This document shows, piece by piece, positions 49,266 to 60,375 of a DNA stretch of 64,000 bases (the first letter of the stretch is position 1; every line of letters begins with the position of its first letter). The translations under genes and the position numbers were made by a program. Origin of the DNA: Rusavskia elegans (lineage: Eukaryota; Ascomycota; Lecanoromycetes; Teloschistales; Teloschistaceae). The notes under the pieces are model-generated. The model was given only the letters and a program-made list of their open reading frames with translations, searched no databases and was not told the origin of the DNA. Location: assembly GCA_011316305.1 (NCBI GenBank), contig SAUG01000093.1, positions 1 through 64,000 on the forward strand. The letters are read 5' to 3'.

Positions 49266-50551
49266 TCAGTCTCGGGTGTCGTGATGGTTGGTGAGGTAGA
49301 CGAGAGGATCGATGGTTGCGAGCTTCTGAACCCTTGCCTCAACAGCTTGGATCCCGTCGCCAATGGTGGCTGCATAGGATGATCGCTGACTTTAGTGGGC
49401 GGTCTTTGCCCGTCTCCTTTGCCTGTAGTGTCTCGCTGCGGAGGGCGAGGCAGATCTATACCTTCCTTTACTACCGCTGCTGGCCGACCCAACAGATAAG
49501 ATGGTGGGTGCAGCCTTGGCGACTGCCGAATAATTCCCTCCACCTCTACTGGGAGCAGTGAAGGATTGCGCAAGGGAATATCCCTCTTGGCTTGCTTTTC
49601 CGAGAAAAGTCGGCTTGCTCGTGAGTAAAAGGGAGCCAGCCAATGCGTTTGTTGGCGAAGTCAGGGACGGCGCATGAGAGACGGCTGAGGTGCCTACTCC
49701 AGCGGTATCGGTGGCGTCTGCGGTTTTGTACCATTCTTGGGCTTCCTATTCGCTAGCAGTTGTTCCGGCATGAGATGGTGACGCACACTCGGAGGAAGTA
49801 GGTAGAGGAGAACAATGGGGCCGGAGTGGCCGCGATGGAGCATGAGAGGCTGTTCTAGAAGAACCGGGCTGTGCGACGACTGTCTGGCTGAAGAGACTAA
49901 CTCTGTAGCCGCGATGATGTGTGCTAGACTGGCCGGCGGCCATTTGAGCAGAGCCGTTATTACGAGGATGATTGAGGGAGGGCAGATAATTGGCGGAAGT
50001 AGTGGCGGCACTTGCGGAGGGTTCTCCTTCGGCTTTTAATTCGGGAGGAGTCGGTTGGGTAGGAAGTGACTGCGCAGAGGTTCCTGGATTGGAATGACGA
50101 CATCTGTCGTACGTGGACAGCTGGGTAGTAAAGTCTCGACCAAGGGAGGCTAACTTCTGGGTTAAAGCTTCCTGTCTTGGGTCCTGGAACAGCGTCTGAA
50201 GCGGATAAAAGCGAGAGGTTGTAGTCGTAGGCGCTGAAGGACTCTGTTGTGCTGGGGGATGAGGCGATACGGACTGCTGTGGTTGTTGTTGAAAGTCTGT
50301 CGGATGGCGCTGCGAGGCAAGTGCTGTTGAGGGTGGTCCTGCGGTAAGGGATGCTGCGGCTGATGATGCTGTTGTGCGTAAGATGGAGGCGGCAGACGGT
50401 AGGGTGGTGCCGGAAACGGATTCTGGTCCAGGTGATGTTGAGCAAAGGATAGCGGAGGAGCGGACTGTTTGGGGGGAGGGGTGCGGATTACCGAGATAGA
50501 CTGTGCCTCCAATGACAACATTCGTACCCTGCGGAGACTGGTAGTAATGGG
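49266..50551 (-). pseudogene. Decayed gene for a Pro/Ser/Gln-rich protein
   Basis: A single minus frame runs 430 codons from an acceptor-like CAATAG at about 50552 to TGA at 49266-49268. It is interrupted only by TAG (49746-49748) and TAA (49392-49394). It starts HYYQSPQGTNVVIGGTVYLG, is Ser/Thr/Pro/Gln-rich in the middle (DPRQEALTQKLASLGRDF), and ends with a charged helix (GDGIQAVEARVQKLATIDPL). Both internal stops can be explained by CAG/CAA to TAG/TAA. The first exon was not found. It is divergent to the coiled-coil pseudogene at 51081, with about 530 bp between. Other frames here are also open but of low complexity. Confidence 0.5.
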
Positions 50552-51080
50552 CTATTGAGGATGATTAGGATGAGAGTGGAAGGAAGAAGTCCAGGATCTT
50601 GATGAATCTTTCCCGACGGGGCGTAACTGGAATAAAGTAGATACGAGTGTATTGTCAACCTACAAGCAACACCAGCCTATCCAAAGTAGGCATGTCCATT
50701 TTGGCTCAGCGGCAAAAGTCTGACATGTATGTCTCTTGTTGGATGTATCTTGCCGTCCGCGCTCAGAGAGTGTTCCGATGGCTCCGATTCATACCAACAC
50801 GCCCTTCAGTATCGCCATCAACCCATTCCTTCTCTCCTATCCATCCAGCAGAGTGTTTAGCAGAGTGTCCAGCAGAGTGTCCAGCAGAGTAATTAGGAGA
50901 GTCCCCGGACGCATGCATGATGAGTTGCCAACCTTGGACCTTCTCCTCTTGTTATGGAATCATCCAACTCGATGCTCGACGTCAAGGAAGAAGCGAGGCT
51001 TGAAACCCCCATCTTTCTTGTCATTCTCCTATCAGTGTCGAGAGTCTCGCTCGTAATCTGGCAGCCCTCCCGGCAACGAC
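50552..51080. promoter_or_regulatory. Divergent intergenic region with 12-bp tandem repeat
   Basis: Shared upstream region of the two divergent decayed genes. 50847-50894 holds four tandem 12-mers of AGCAGAGTGTCC type, the outer two imperfect. No other clear signal was seen. Confidence 0.45.
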
Positions 51081-53505
51081 ATGGACAACGATAACATGTC
51101 CAATCCTATAGACAGAGACAACACATCCCATCCCGACGCATCTCAAAATGATACGGCTATGCGTCTGCAGGACGGGCTCCGCATCCTACTACAGCCCGGA
51201 ACCGGTCCCACTCGTCCCACTGACCCCGATATGACGAATATATCAAGCCTTGTCATCAACTATCGGCCCTTCATCCAAGACATACACGAGATTCTTCATC
51301 TCCACCATGGCAAAATGGCAGAGACAGAGGGTACCGCCCACCACGTCGCCGACCAAGTGAAGGATTTTATCAACCAGATGAAGAATCTCCGTGATATGCT
51401 GGCCCCACTCAAAAGAAGGCATCAGGCTGGTAGCTTAACCCTCGATGAGAAACAGACCAAGTTACAACAAGACTTCGTCCGAAGCGAACAACGCTTCGGC
51501 GAATTCAAAGAGAGGTTTGCCGCTCATACCGAACGCATCGGCGCCTTGCGAGACGACGTCACGCACATCCAAGCGTATATCAGAGAGATCAAAAAAAGAG
51601 ATAAGGCCATCTTCAACTACGAGCAGGACTTGGCCACTACCACTGGCCGCCTGGGCGCCTTCGACTTCAATGCAGACCATCCATCCAATGAGAGAGATAT
51701 AAACATGGACGGCAATTTCACGCCTGAGTCCGTCCCCGCTGCGGTTTCGAGTCCGAACCCTGATGTTTGGCAAGAAGTTCGCATTCTCAAGCATGGCATC
51801 GACAATGACCAAGCCCAGATCCTTGCTTTGAGCCAGACCCTTGCATCAGACAAGGATCACTACATGATAAACTTCGCCACCCTTGCCGAGTTATTCCAGG
51901 GTGTGAAGGAGTTACTAACAAAAGAAGCTGACCGGTAGAATACTTCGGAGCAGAGTCTTACCGAGTTTGGGAAGAAAACTACTGCTCTCAAGCAGAAAAC
52001 CGATGCTATAGCTATTACTCAAGACAACATCGATTCATATACGCACCGCCTCGAAGAAACCAGTCGAGATCATACAAGCCGCATTGAGAGGCTGGAAAGT
52101 CTCGAGACCAGCTTGGAAGTGAACATCCAGTCGCAATAGGAGTCGGCTATCGAGACTCTACGGCGACAATTCACCGAGCAGATTGAACGACGTAACCGGC
52201 GTTCCATAGCCGACTACAGGTCCTTGGCGGTATCGTTCAATATGCACGAACAACATCTTGTTAAGGAGCTCCGACAGCAAGATAATAGCTTGTTGGAAGG
52301 CCGAGAATCGTTGACCACATTGTTTGATTAACTCAAGCGACATATGCTCGAGCCGCTTCGCTAATAAGACCAAGCGTGTATCTATCGATCGTGCATCTTT
52401 GATTGTATTATTCGACCAGCTGGCACAACGACAGCATGAACAATACGAGCGTCTATCGGCAGACCAAGAGTCTTTAATATCGTTCTTTACTGGGCTTCGG
52501 CAACAAGTTCTCGAGCAGCTTTCGGAGCAGCTTCGAAAGTACGAAGCGTCTGCCGCTACCACTCGAGAATCATAGACCGCTTCGTTCAATCAGCTAGTAC
52601 AACGTATAGCGGCAAGATTCGAACAGCAGAGCGATGGTTTATTGGAGAGGTAAGTATCCATAACATCGTCGTGCAACGAACTCAGGGAAGAGGTGTACCA
52701 GCAGCTTCGACAACAGGACCAGCGTACGCTAGCTGGCCAAGAGCTGTCGGCCCGGTTATACGATGGCATTCGCCGAGATCTGAGCGCACAGTCCGAGCAG
52801 GAGCGCCAGCGTAATAAAGAAGCCTTGACCGTCGCTTTAGATGACTTCAAGCGAGAATGGACGGTCCGAGCCCAAGACAGGTGCTCCGTAATGGTAACGG
52901 ACAAGACGAAATTGATGGAGGCCTCTAAGAGTGATGTTCTTAGACAAGTGGATCAACAAGGCCTCTATTCTTCGACTCTCGAGAATCAGTTGGAGAAATT
53001 GATGGAGGCGGTGAGTGGGAAAATTGAGAGCGGACTTTCTCGCAGAATTGCGTCTGCGGTTGAGCTCGCCAAGTAAAACCGTATTACCAGTAGGCAGGAA
53101 GAGCGAACGAGCCCGAATACTCTACAGAGTGGGTATGGCGAAGCAGAGTCCGTTTCGTATATCTGTAGTCAGGGCGCTACTCCACCTAGCAGCAGCTCTT
53201 ATGCAAAAGCCAATAGCCAGCCCTCCACTCTTCATCACGTTTCAATCGACCGTCGAACGGGAGGGAGAAGGACCCGAGGCTGGGATGTCGGGCTACCGAT
53301 TGTAGGCTACCGACGATGTCGGCATTTCTTGAAGGGAGGTAATTATACGCAGCTGCAGTATGGTAGCTCTGCGGAAAACGAAGAGGCTGTCAAGTGGTAC
53401 TATAATCGCTATCCAGAAGCTCGGTTTTGGAAGGGTGGTATAGACATTATCACGGGCAGAGTCAGGAAGCCGAAGGGCAGGAGGAGGAGTCGACCGAGTC
53501 GATGA
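51081..53505 (+). pseudogene. Long coiled-coil protein gene, broken by repeated stops
   Basis: A plus frame starts at ATG 51081 (MDNDNMSNPIDRDNTSHP) and would end at TGA 53503-53505, about 800 residues. It is interrupted by TAG 51936, TAG 52137, TAA 52329, TAA TAA 52362-52367, a frameshift just after, TAG 52573, TAA 52651 (overlapping a GTAAGT donor) and TAA 53074. The sequence remains coding through every break: long heptad-like Gln/Glu/Leu-rich segments (KTTALKQKTDAIAITQDNID, TGLRQQVLEQLSEQLRKYEA, ERQRNKEALTVALDDFKREW) and a basic end (GRVRKPKGRRRSRPSR). All stops are TAA/TAG, none TGA, as CpA-to-TpA mutation of CAA/CAG predicts. The first 285 codons are intact and could still make a short protein. 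Family not recognised. Confidence 0.7.
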
Positions 53506-53887
53506 TCCGTCTTGAATATACATTAATAGCGTTGGTGGGTATGGCTCCTTGTATTTAGTCCTGGTTGAAGTCCTCGTGAGATTAGTATGAGTAGTACAAT
53601 AGTCGGCACCAGTCGGTGTGGTAATGAGATCTCACCACCATTGCGTTGGTGGACCGCTCGACGGCGACCGGGCCACCATAGGTTGTGATCATGGGCTGGA
53701 ACAACCACAGGTATATCCGTACTGCGGCGAGTTATTGTCCGACGACAATCGGAACCCGGTTTGCATTTCGAAGAAGAAGTCTTCGTTTTAGCAGTCAGGA
53801 AGAAGAGTATGGAACGAATGGTTGTTGCTGAAAAGAAATCTATCGAGTCCAATGTATCAAGGCTGGTCACGTGATATGGCGTCACTA

Positions 53888-54396
53888 CCCCAGATTAAAT
53901 AAACCTGGTCAGTGAAAAAAAGACTGTCAAACCCTACTAACCGTCGACTAAAAGTTTTAAAGTTTTTTTATTCCTTAAATAATTTAGTAACCAGAAGTTA
54001 AATTTATTTTAAAACTTCGAATTTTATTAATAAAAATATATAGTTAGTATCTAATTTCTTTCTATCTATCTTTTATCGTTTTTATCGCTTTAGAGGACTA
54101 ATTTCTAGATTTTCGAAGAATTCTATCGGTCGTAAAAAGGACCTCGGCAGTCCGGCAGATACTTTCTAGATTAAAAAAAGAGATTCCTATATAAAATAAT
54201 AAGAAAGAATCCTATTAATATAAAATTCTTCTAGTCGCTAGTATATATATAGTAGACTTTTTAAAAAAAGTTTTAGTAATTTCTAGCTTTTAGTTATTAA
54301 GTTATTTAAGAAATAAAAAAACTTTAAAACTTTTAGTCGACGGTTAGTAGGGTTTAACAGTCTTTTTTTTACTGACCAGGTTTATTTAATCTGGGG
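53888..54396. mobile_element. MITE with ~120-bp terminal inverted repeats, TA target (Tc1/mariner type)
   Basis: The ends are inverted repeats beginning CCCCAGATTAAATAAACCTG; 53888-54010 pairs with 54396-54280, differing mainly by transitions. A TA dinucleotide flanks each end (53886-53887 and 54397-54398). Length 509 bp, with no transposase frame; the interior is AT-rich. TA duplication is the mark of the Tc1/mariner group. Confidence 0.85.
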
Positions 54397-54526
54397 TACC
54401 CGACCAGAATGCGCGATACAGCTCGCAGCTTCTTCCATACCACCCTGGCCACAACACGATTATCCAGCGGATGGCTGATGTTGCCAATTGATTTTCTTCT
54501 CTAATACATTTATAACTTTGCTCGAT

Positions 54527-56378
54527 ATGGTGTCCTACCAGCCTCATTCACCTAGTTCACCTCGTTTACCTCATTCACCTTGCCCACTTCACCCACTTCA
54601 CTCCACTGCCCCCACTGATACAGCCAACCTAACTGATCAAGCTCAATCACCTTCGCCTCCTCTTTTACCTCACACAATCCCTTTATCTACTTCTAAACGA
54701 CGAGCCACGCGCTTGACAGACGGAGTATTTGGCTATCCAATTTAAGAAGTGGACCCTCAGAGTATCAAGCCTTTGAGTAAACGCCCACGGCTTACCACTT
54801 CTCAAGAGGTAAAGTGTCATGCCTGCCCTATATGAAAGTTCTCTCGCACTGACGAACTCTCTAGACTTGTGACCAGAAATCTACCGGCACTCACACTCAC
54901 GAGCAAACCGCCAACGACGACAGCTCCCCTCACTCTCCAATCCCGTCTTCACCTCCTACACTGGCCCCTCCCCTCGGCCCACTAGAGTCTGGAACCTCTC
55001 CTCTGACTTCACATAACCTTTTTCAACTCCAAACCCACACTTCTTGCCGGCCATCATCCGGTTCGGAACAACATCGTGCAGAAGCGTCCGAAGCCGAGTC
55101 TCAACCACCGAACGTGAAGCAAGCAATTGGCTCGGACTGGATCGCTGGGATAGAAAGCGACTCGGAGAGAAAGATTGGATCGGACTGGCTCGCTAGGTCA
55201 GAAAGCAATTCGGAGCGGAAAATCGGGTCCGACTGGCTCGCTGATATAGAAAACAACCTTGGAGAAGCCAAAATATCCGTTTAACAGATCCGCGACATCC
55301 TTGAACGTAATCGACTCTTTGTGAAAGATCCGAAAGTAGAAATACGTGGCAAGGCGGTAGTCGATAAAGCTACCGACATTATAGATAAGAGAAGAAGCTC
55401 GAGTATATCCCAGGAAATAGCCTAAAATATTAAATAATCAATGGAATTCTACAGTAAAAAGAATAAAAAGATAATACTGATTAACCTATAGTAGTTATTG
55501 GTTAACAAGACTCGGTTTATCAAAAAGATTAGAAATAACGGTATAGTAGAAATCCTTACGGCAGCGGAGGAAACTAAAGCTATTTTATAGATTAAAAGAA
55601 TATGATTTAAAGATAATTATCTTTTTGCCAAATATAATACTAATTTTTTAAGCAATACGATTTTTGAAATCGTAAAAACTAGCGATAATATTCTAGATTA
55701 GACTGGCCACTTCGTGTCGGATTTCCGTCGAACCGTCGGGAATCCGACCCGATTTTAGCGGGTCGAACCGGTTCGACTCGTTAAACGGTCGGGTCCGGAT
55801 CGAACCCGGGTCGAATCTAAATACCCGTTAAATCTTTTTATTTAATTATATAATAATATAATATATTAATTAACTTATTAATTAATTATTTATATTAGTA
55901 ATATAATTATATAATATAAATAATTTAACTAGAATCTTTCTAGCTAGCGTAGTTAACTAATTAGAATTTTTTTAAAGTATTCGTATAATTTTTATACTAG
56001 AATTATACTTTTATACTAGGGCTTGGCGCCAAGATCTAGTTTTAGCGGGTCGGATCGGATTAGCTAACCCGGGTTCGAAACCCGGTCGAATCGGATCGGG
56101 TTAGCCAACCCGGGTTCGAAATCCGATCCGACGGCCAGTCTATTCTAGATACGCTGCTATAGAAAGTGCTGCGCGTTACTAAACCTAAATCTAATTTAGT
56201 TATAGACTTTAATAAATTGATTTTTTCTAGTCAAATATTAGAAGTTTTGGAAAAATTCGTATATCAAATTACGAGCGGCCAATTTATTATATTTTTTACC
56301 ACCGAAGTAAAAAATACAAATAGAACCGTAGAAAAGACCGAATATCAGCAAATATACAACCCGTTTATAGTATTTTAA
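54527..56378 (+). pseudogene. Decayed gene with three 16-residue repeats, interrupted by a hAT MITE
   Basis: ATG 54527, a 56-nt intron 54809-54864 (GTAAAG...CTCTCTAG, CTGAC branch). Exon 1 is Pro/Ser/His-rich. Exon 2 contains three exact-length repeats of 48 nt (55126, 55174, 55222) reading IGSDWLA..ESNSERK. Stops are TAA 54743, TAA 55282, TAA 55423 and more downstream, while the frame continues with coding character (RDILERNRLFVKDPKVEIRG). The 5' two thirds is GC-normal and the 3' end is RIP-like. A 444-bp MITE (55699-56142) splits the frame; reading resumes in phase after it (LRVTKPKSNLVIDFNKLIF). Family not recognised. Confidence 0.6.
55699..56142. mobile_element. hAT-type MITE 1 with 8-bp target duplication
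   Basis: Ends TAGACTGGCC...GGCCAGTCTA. Direct 8-bp duplication TTCTAGAT at 55691-55698 and 56143-56150, which fits the hAT target pattern nTnnnnAn. Contains GGGTCGGAT/CCCGGGTTCGAA repeats near both ends and an AT-rich centre; no transposase frame. Confidence 0.85.
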
Positions 56379-57003
56379 AATAAAAAAAGCGTTTAGAATC
56401 GATTAAACCAATTTGAATCGGTTTAAATCGGTTTATTTTAATTAATAAATAAAAAAATTTAACTATATTCTGAAAACGCCTAATTTAACTATATTTAAAA
56501 TTTTAAAATTACACTTTTTATAGTTTAGTATCCGTTAGCTCCCGTTTAATAACGGGAAGTTTCTAGTTTCAAAACTAGTAACGCTAACGTTCTATAAATT
56601 AGATTTTTAAAATCTACGTTAAAAGTTTACTAGAAATTATATATTTCAGGCTACTAGTAGTTCTACTAGCTGTATTAGATAGAAGAATTTAGGGTTTTTT
56701 TTTAAAGATTTTAAAATTCGTTCAAAGCGTTTATAAACGTTTATAAACCAACATCTTGCTCGTAAACGTTTATAAACAGAAAGTTTGTTTATAAACGTTT
56801 TTATAACGCGCTAGATAGAATATAGCATCAGACTCGTTTACCAGTTCAAATCTATTCAATTAACTTTGAACGGGATCGATACTTTTGGTAATAAAAACTA
56901 ATATTATCGTATCGGCGCCGCTATTATAAAGAACTGCCGTAATTTTTTCAAAGCTACGAAAAAATACCTCGACTTTTAAAAAGCGCCGTCTGCCGTAATA
57001 TAT
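56379..57003. other. AT-rich interval with dyads and a tRNA-like relic
   Basis: 56521-56590 resembles a degenerate tRNA (TAGTTTAGTATCCGTTAGC A-box-like, CCCGTTTAATAACGGG stem-loop, CTAGTTTCAAAACTAG T-arm-like) but lacks a pairing acceptor stem. 56708-56810 has four CGTTTATAAACG-type dyads. No gene. Confidence 0.35.
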
Positions 57004-57011
57004 CTACGACC

Positions 57012-57475
57012 TAGACTGGCCGTCGGATCGGATTTCGAATTCGAATTCGAAAAATTAATCTAATCCGAATTAATTCCGATTTTTCTAGATATTAAACCAA
57101 TAGGTTTTCGGTTCCTAGTCGAAAAACCGATTTAATCTAATACGGAACTACTGAAATATTAAATTCTAGTATAAAAATAGAATTCTAGTATAAAAAATTA
57201 TACGAATTAAATAAAAAAATTCTAACTAATTAATTACGCTAGCTAGAAAGATTCTAGTAAAACTAAATATAATATCTAGTTTTATTATTTTTAAATAATA
57301 ATTAATATAATTATATATGTTCATTATAACTATTATAAAGGTTTAGCGTATTTTCGTCGAATTTCCGGATTCGATTCGGAACCGACCGTTTAGCGGGTCG
57401 GATCGAACCGACACGCTAAAAATTCGAATCGGTTTTTAAATACCGACGGGAACTCGTACCGAAGTAGCCAGTCTA
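57012..57475. mobile_element. hAT-type MITE 2 with 8-bp target duplication
   Basis: Left end TAGACTGGCCGTCGGATCGG, right end TAGCCAGTCTA; perfect 8-bp duplication CTACGACC at 57004-57011 and 57476-57483. 464 bp, same family as the element at 55699. Confidence 0.85.
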
Positions 57476-57483
57476 CTACGACC

Positions 57484-58889
57484 AAATATAATACCTATAG
57501 CCTTTATCTTCGCCGTTATACTAGATCTAGCCTTTATATTCGTCTATTAGACGGAAAAGACCGGCGTAGATATCGAAGTCTGATATTAGATCAAGTTTCG
57601 ATTATATTGTTTAGATTAGCTTGATAATATCCGGAACTTGTACGTCAATATTGACAATATCCTAGACTAAAGCTGCGGATCACGGAGAAATAAAATCAAC
57701 GATTAATATAAAAAGATTACGGCGTATATAGCCAAATTAGATTCGGTATAGAAAACGATTGCAAACAATACTATAAAAGAGATACTGGAAAATCCATCGA
57801 TTAAACGATAGAAAAAAAAATATAAAAAGAGGAAATAAAGATGGATACTATAGTCGTTGGCTGCTATAATCATTTAAATTGGCGCCAGAACGAAAAAGCT
57901 GTTACTATAATAATTGGCGTTCTATTATATTTTATATAAAAGATACCCGTATTTTTTCTAAAAAATAATTATATAATCAATTTTCGGTGATCGTGATAAC
58001 AGTATTCGGATTCCAGTTAAAAGAAATAGTTTAATTAGATTTAGCCTACGGTAGATTCTTTGGTCGATTACGAAAAAGAAAATTATAATTAGTTTAATTT
58101 TTTATCTAATTTAAATATAGAAATATAGTATTTAATATCTAGAATAATATAAATATAGCGTTTAAAATTTGAAATACGCTAATACTTTAAATAGTACTAA
58201 ATAATATAGATTAAAAAAGAATAAAAAAAAGGAATCTATAGAAAATCGAATTTCGATCTTTTTTTTTTGGCGTAATATTTCATAATTTACTATATATTTT
58301 TAGGAGCCGGCTAGCGTTTATATAATTATAATAAACTTCTAGATATATAGATTCTTAAAATAGTAATTATATAATTATTCGGATATAATATCTTTTTAAT
58401 TAGATTATTAATATTTTTATAGTGAATATATATTAGATATTAAATATATATTGAAAATATATTATAATATATTTTAATCATTTAATTCGATAAATAAAAT
58501 TTTTTATAAATACTATAATTAGTTTAGTAATTTAACTTTATCGAATATTTAAATTTAGTTCGTTTAGATAATTTAAACGGCTATCTATATTATTATATAT
58601 AACGAATTATCGAGTAGAATATCTATTACTAATTTCTATTTAATTGTTATTTAAATTAAGATTTTATTATAAAATAACGTTTAAAATAAATAGTTTAAAT
58701 ATTGATCCGATTAAATATTTCAAACTAATACGTTTAAATTTTTCGAAAACCAGCTGAAGATTTTATATAGTAAACTATTAAATAAATTTCTACTACTATT
58801 TTCTTCTTTACCGCTTTTATTATAATTTATCTAGAAATATCCATTTTTACTATTTGTTTTTAAATTATACTTATCTGTAAAAATTTCTA
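57484..58889. other. AT-rich, stop-dense DNA
   Basis: Right of MITE 2 short coding-like stretches survive to about 57.9 kb (for example QTIL.KRYWKIHRLNDRKK) with many TAA/TAG. Beyond 58.0 kb nothing is recognisable. Confidence 0.4.
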
Positions 58890-59084
58890 CGTTGAATTAT
58901 CGGTAGAAGGATACGTTATATTACTGAACAAATTTAAATTAAAATTCTATAGAACTATTATTTACGTTATCTAAACTGGAATACAAGTTCTACTACCGTA
59001 TATTTAATGCTGGTATACCAATACTTGATTTGCTTACCGAATCACTGGTTTACCGGGCATCAAAGCCAAAACAAATAACTAAAT
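58890..59084 (-). mobile_element. Inverted end fragment of the 1-kb element
   Basis: About 190 bp matching the A-rich-end portion of the family in the orientation of copy 4 (ending GGCATCAAAGCCAAAACAAA). It abuts a forward copy head-to-head. Confidence 0.65.
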
Positions 59085-60020
59085 ATATTTTAATTCTATT
59101 AATATAAATAGTAGATCTATTGAATTTTAATTTAAATTTACTTAGTAATATAATATATTCTTCTATCGATAATTTAACGTCGAATTTTTATAGATAAATA
59201 TACTTTATAGCTATCGCTTTTTATTTTTCTTTTACTAGTAATATAAGCCCTATAATACTATACTCTCGCAAGTACTACGATTTACTAAAACCTTTAATAT
59301 ATATATATATTCCTGTAATAGCTATAACTGTAAACTTAACTAGACGATAGTATATCCGTAATAACTATATCTAACCGCGCGAATATCGATTACTTTATAG
59401 TAGCTAGAATAAACTATTCTAATTTTAATATAAATTGTTTCTTTACTGTTTTTAAAACGCGCTATCCGATTTCTCTACTTTCTTTTAATTTAATCGACCG
59501 GGTAAAACTTTTAGCTATAGTAGCTAGCGTACTAGCTAGCGACCGTTTTATAGCTAGTAATCTATTTAAAGCTGTACGGAATAAAAAGTATTTTAATAGT
59601 TTAACGGAATATTTAGATATAGATTATATAATAAATATAGCCGAGGCGAAAACTATAGATAGATACCTCGCAGTATAGTAGGTAGATATAGCGGAAATAT
59701 TAGAAGCTGATAATTATATATAATATCGAAAAAGGAATATATAGTATTTAAATTGGACCGAAGACTGCGAATAACGAAATTATATTTATATTATAGAAGA
59801 TTCGTAATTTATATAATAGAGAATTTGTAATCGCGAAAAAAAAAGGAAATAGTTAAATAGAAATAATTAACTATTCTATAAATCTTGCCTAACGAATATA
59901 TTTTTAACTATAAAATTTTTTTTATATTTAAAATATAATAGTTATTACCGTATATAACGTTAAAATATATATATATATAAATTTAATATAACTTTAAATA
60001 GAAATTTTTTCCAAAAGATT
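59085..60020 (+). mobile_element. 1-kb element, copy 5, lacking its first ~105 bp
   Basis: Starts inside the family sequence (TTCTATTAATATAAATAGTAG) and runs to the usual right end (TTTAATATAACTTTAAATAG). The conserved frame is visible but heavily mutated (LIDRVKLLAIVASVLASDR, EILEADNYI). Confidence 0.65.
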
Positions 60021-60375
60021 TTATATTTAATAATATAAATATATAGCTAAAAGATCTAAAATTTTCGACTTTAATCTTTAAATTATTAGTATATAAAATA
60101 TAGTTATAATAGATAGTTAAAGAAAAAGGATTTCGATAATACTATTTAAAAAATAGAATAGATTTTTTAAATCCTAAACGTTTAATTAGTCGGTTCGGAT
60201 ACGCTATACCTGTTAGAATAATATTTAACTATAGGGTATTTTAGTAATCTCTATAGAATACTTTAGTGATTTCTATAGAGTACTTTAATGATACTATAGA
60301 GTGCACGGATTATAACCCTTTTATAAAACAATACCTTCACGTTCTCGTCGCCGCCTTAATAAGCCCTCGGAATCA
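60021..60375. repeat. AT-rich DNA with three 22-bp tandem repeats
   Basis: 60238-60303 carries three imperfect units of TTTAGTAATCTCTATAGAATAC type. The rest is featureless AT-rich DNA; GC-normal sequence resumes at about 60.3 kb. Confidence 0.5.

Noticed and set aside
49076..49573. Minus-strand Pro/Ser-rich ORF of 165 codons
   Set aside because: It overlaps the C-terminal part of the decayed gene at 49266-50551 in another frame; low complexity only, with no natural start or motif.
53523..53885. Minus-strand ORF of 120 codons
   Set aside because: Arg/Ser/Thr-rich shadow composition, no intron signals or motif, and it lies between a pseudogene end and a MITE.
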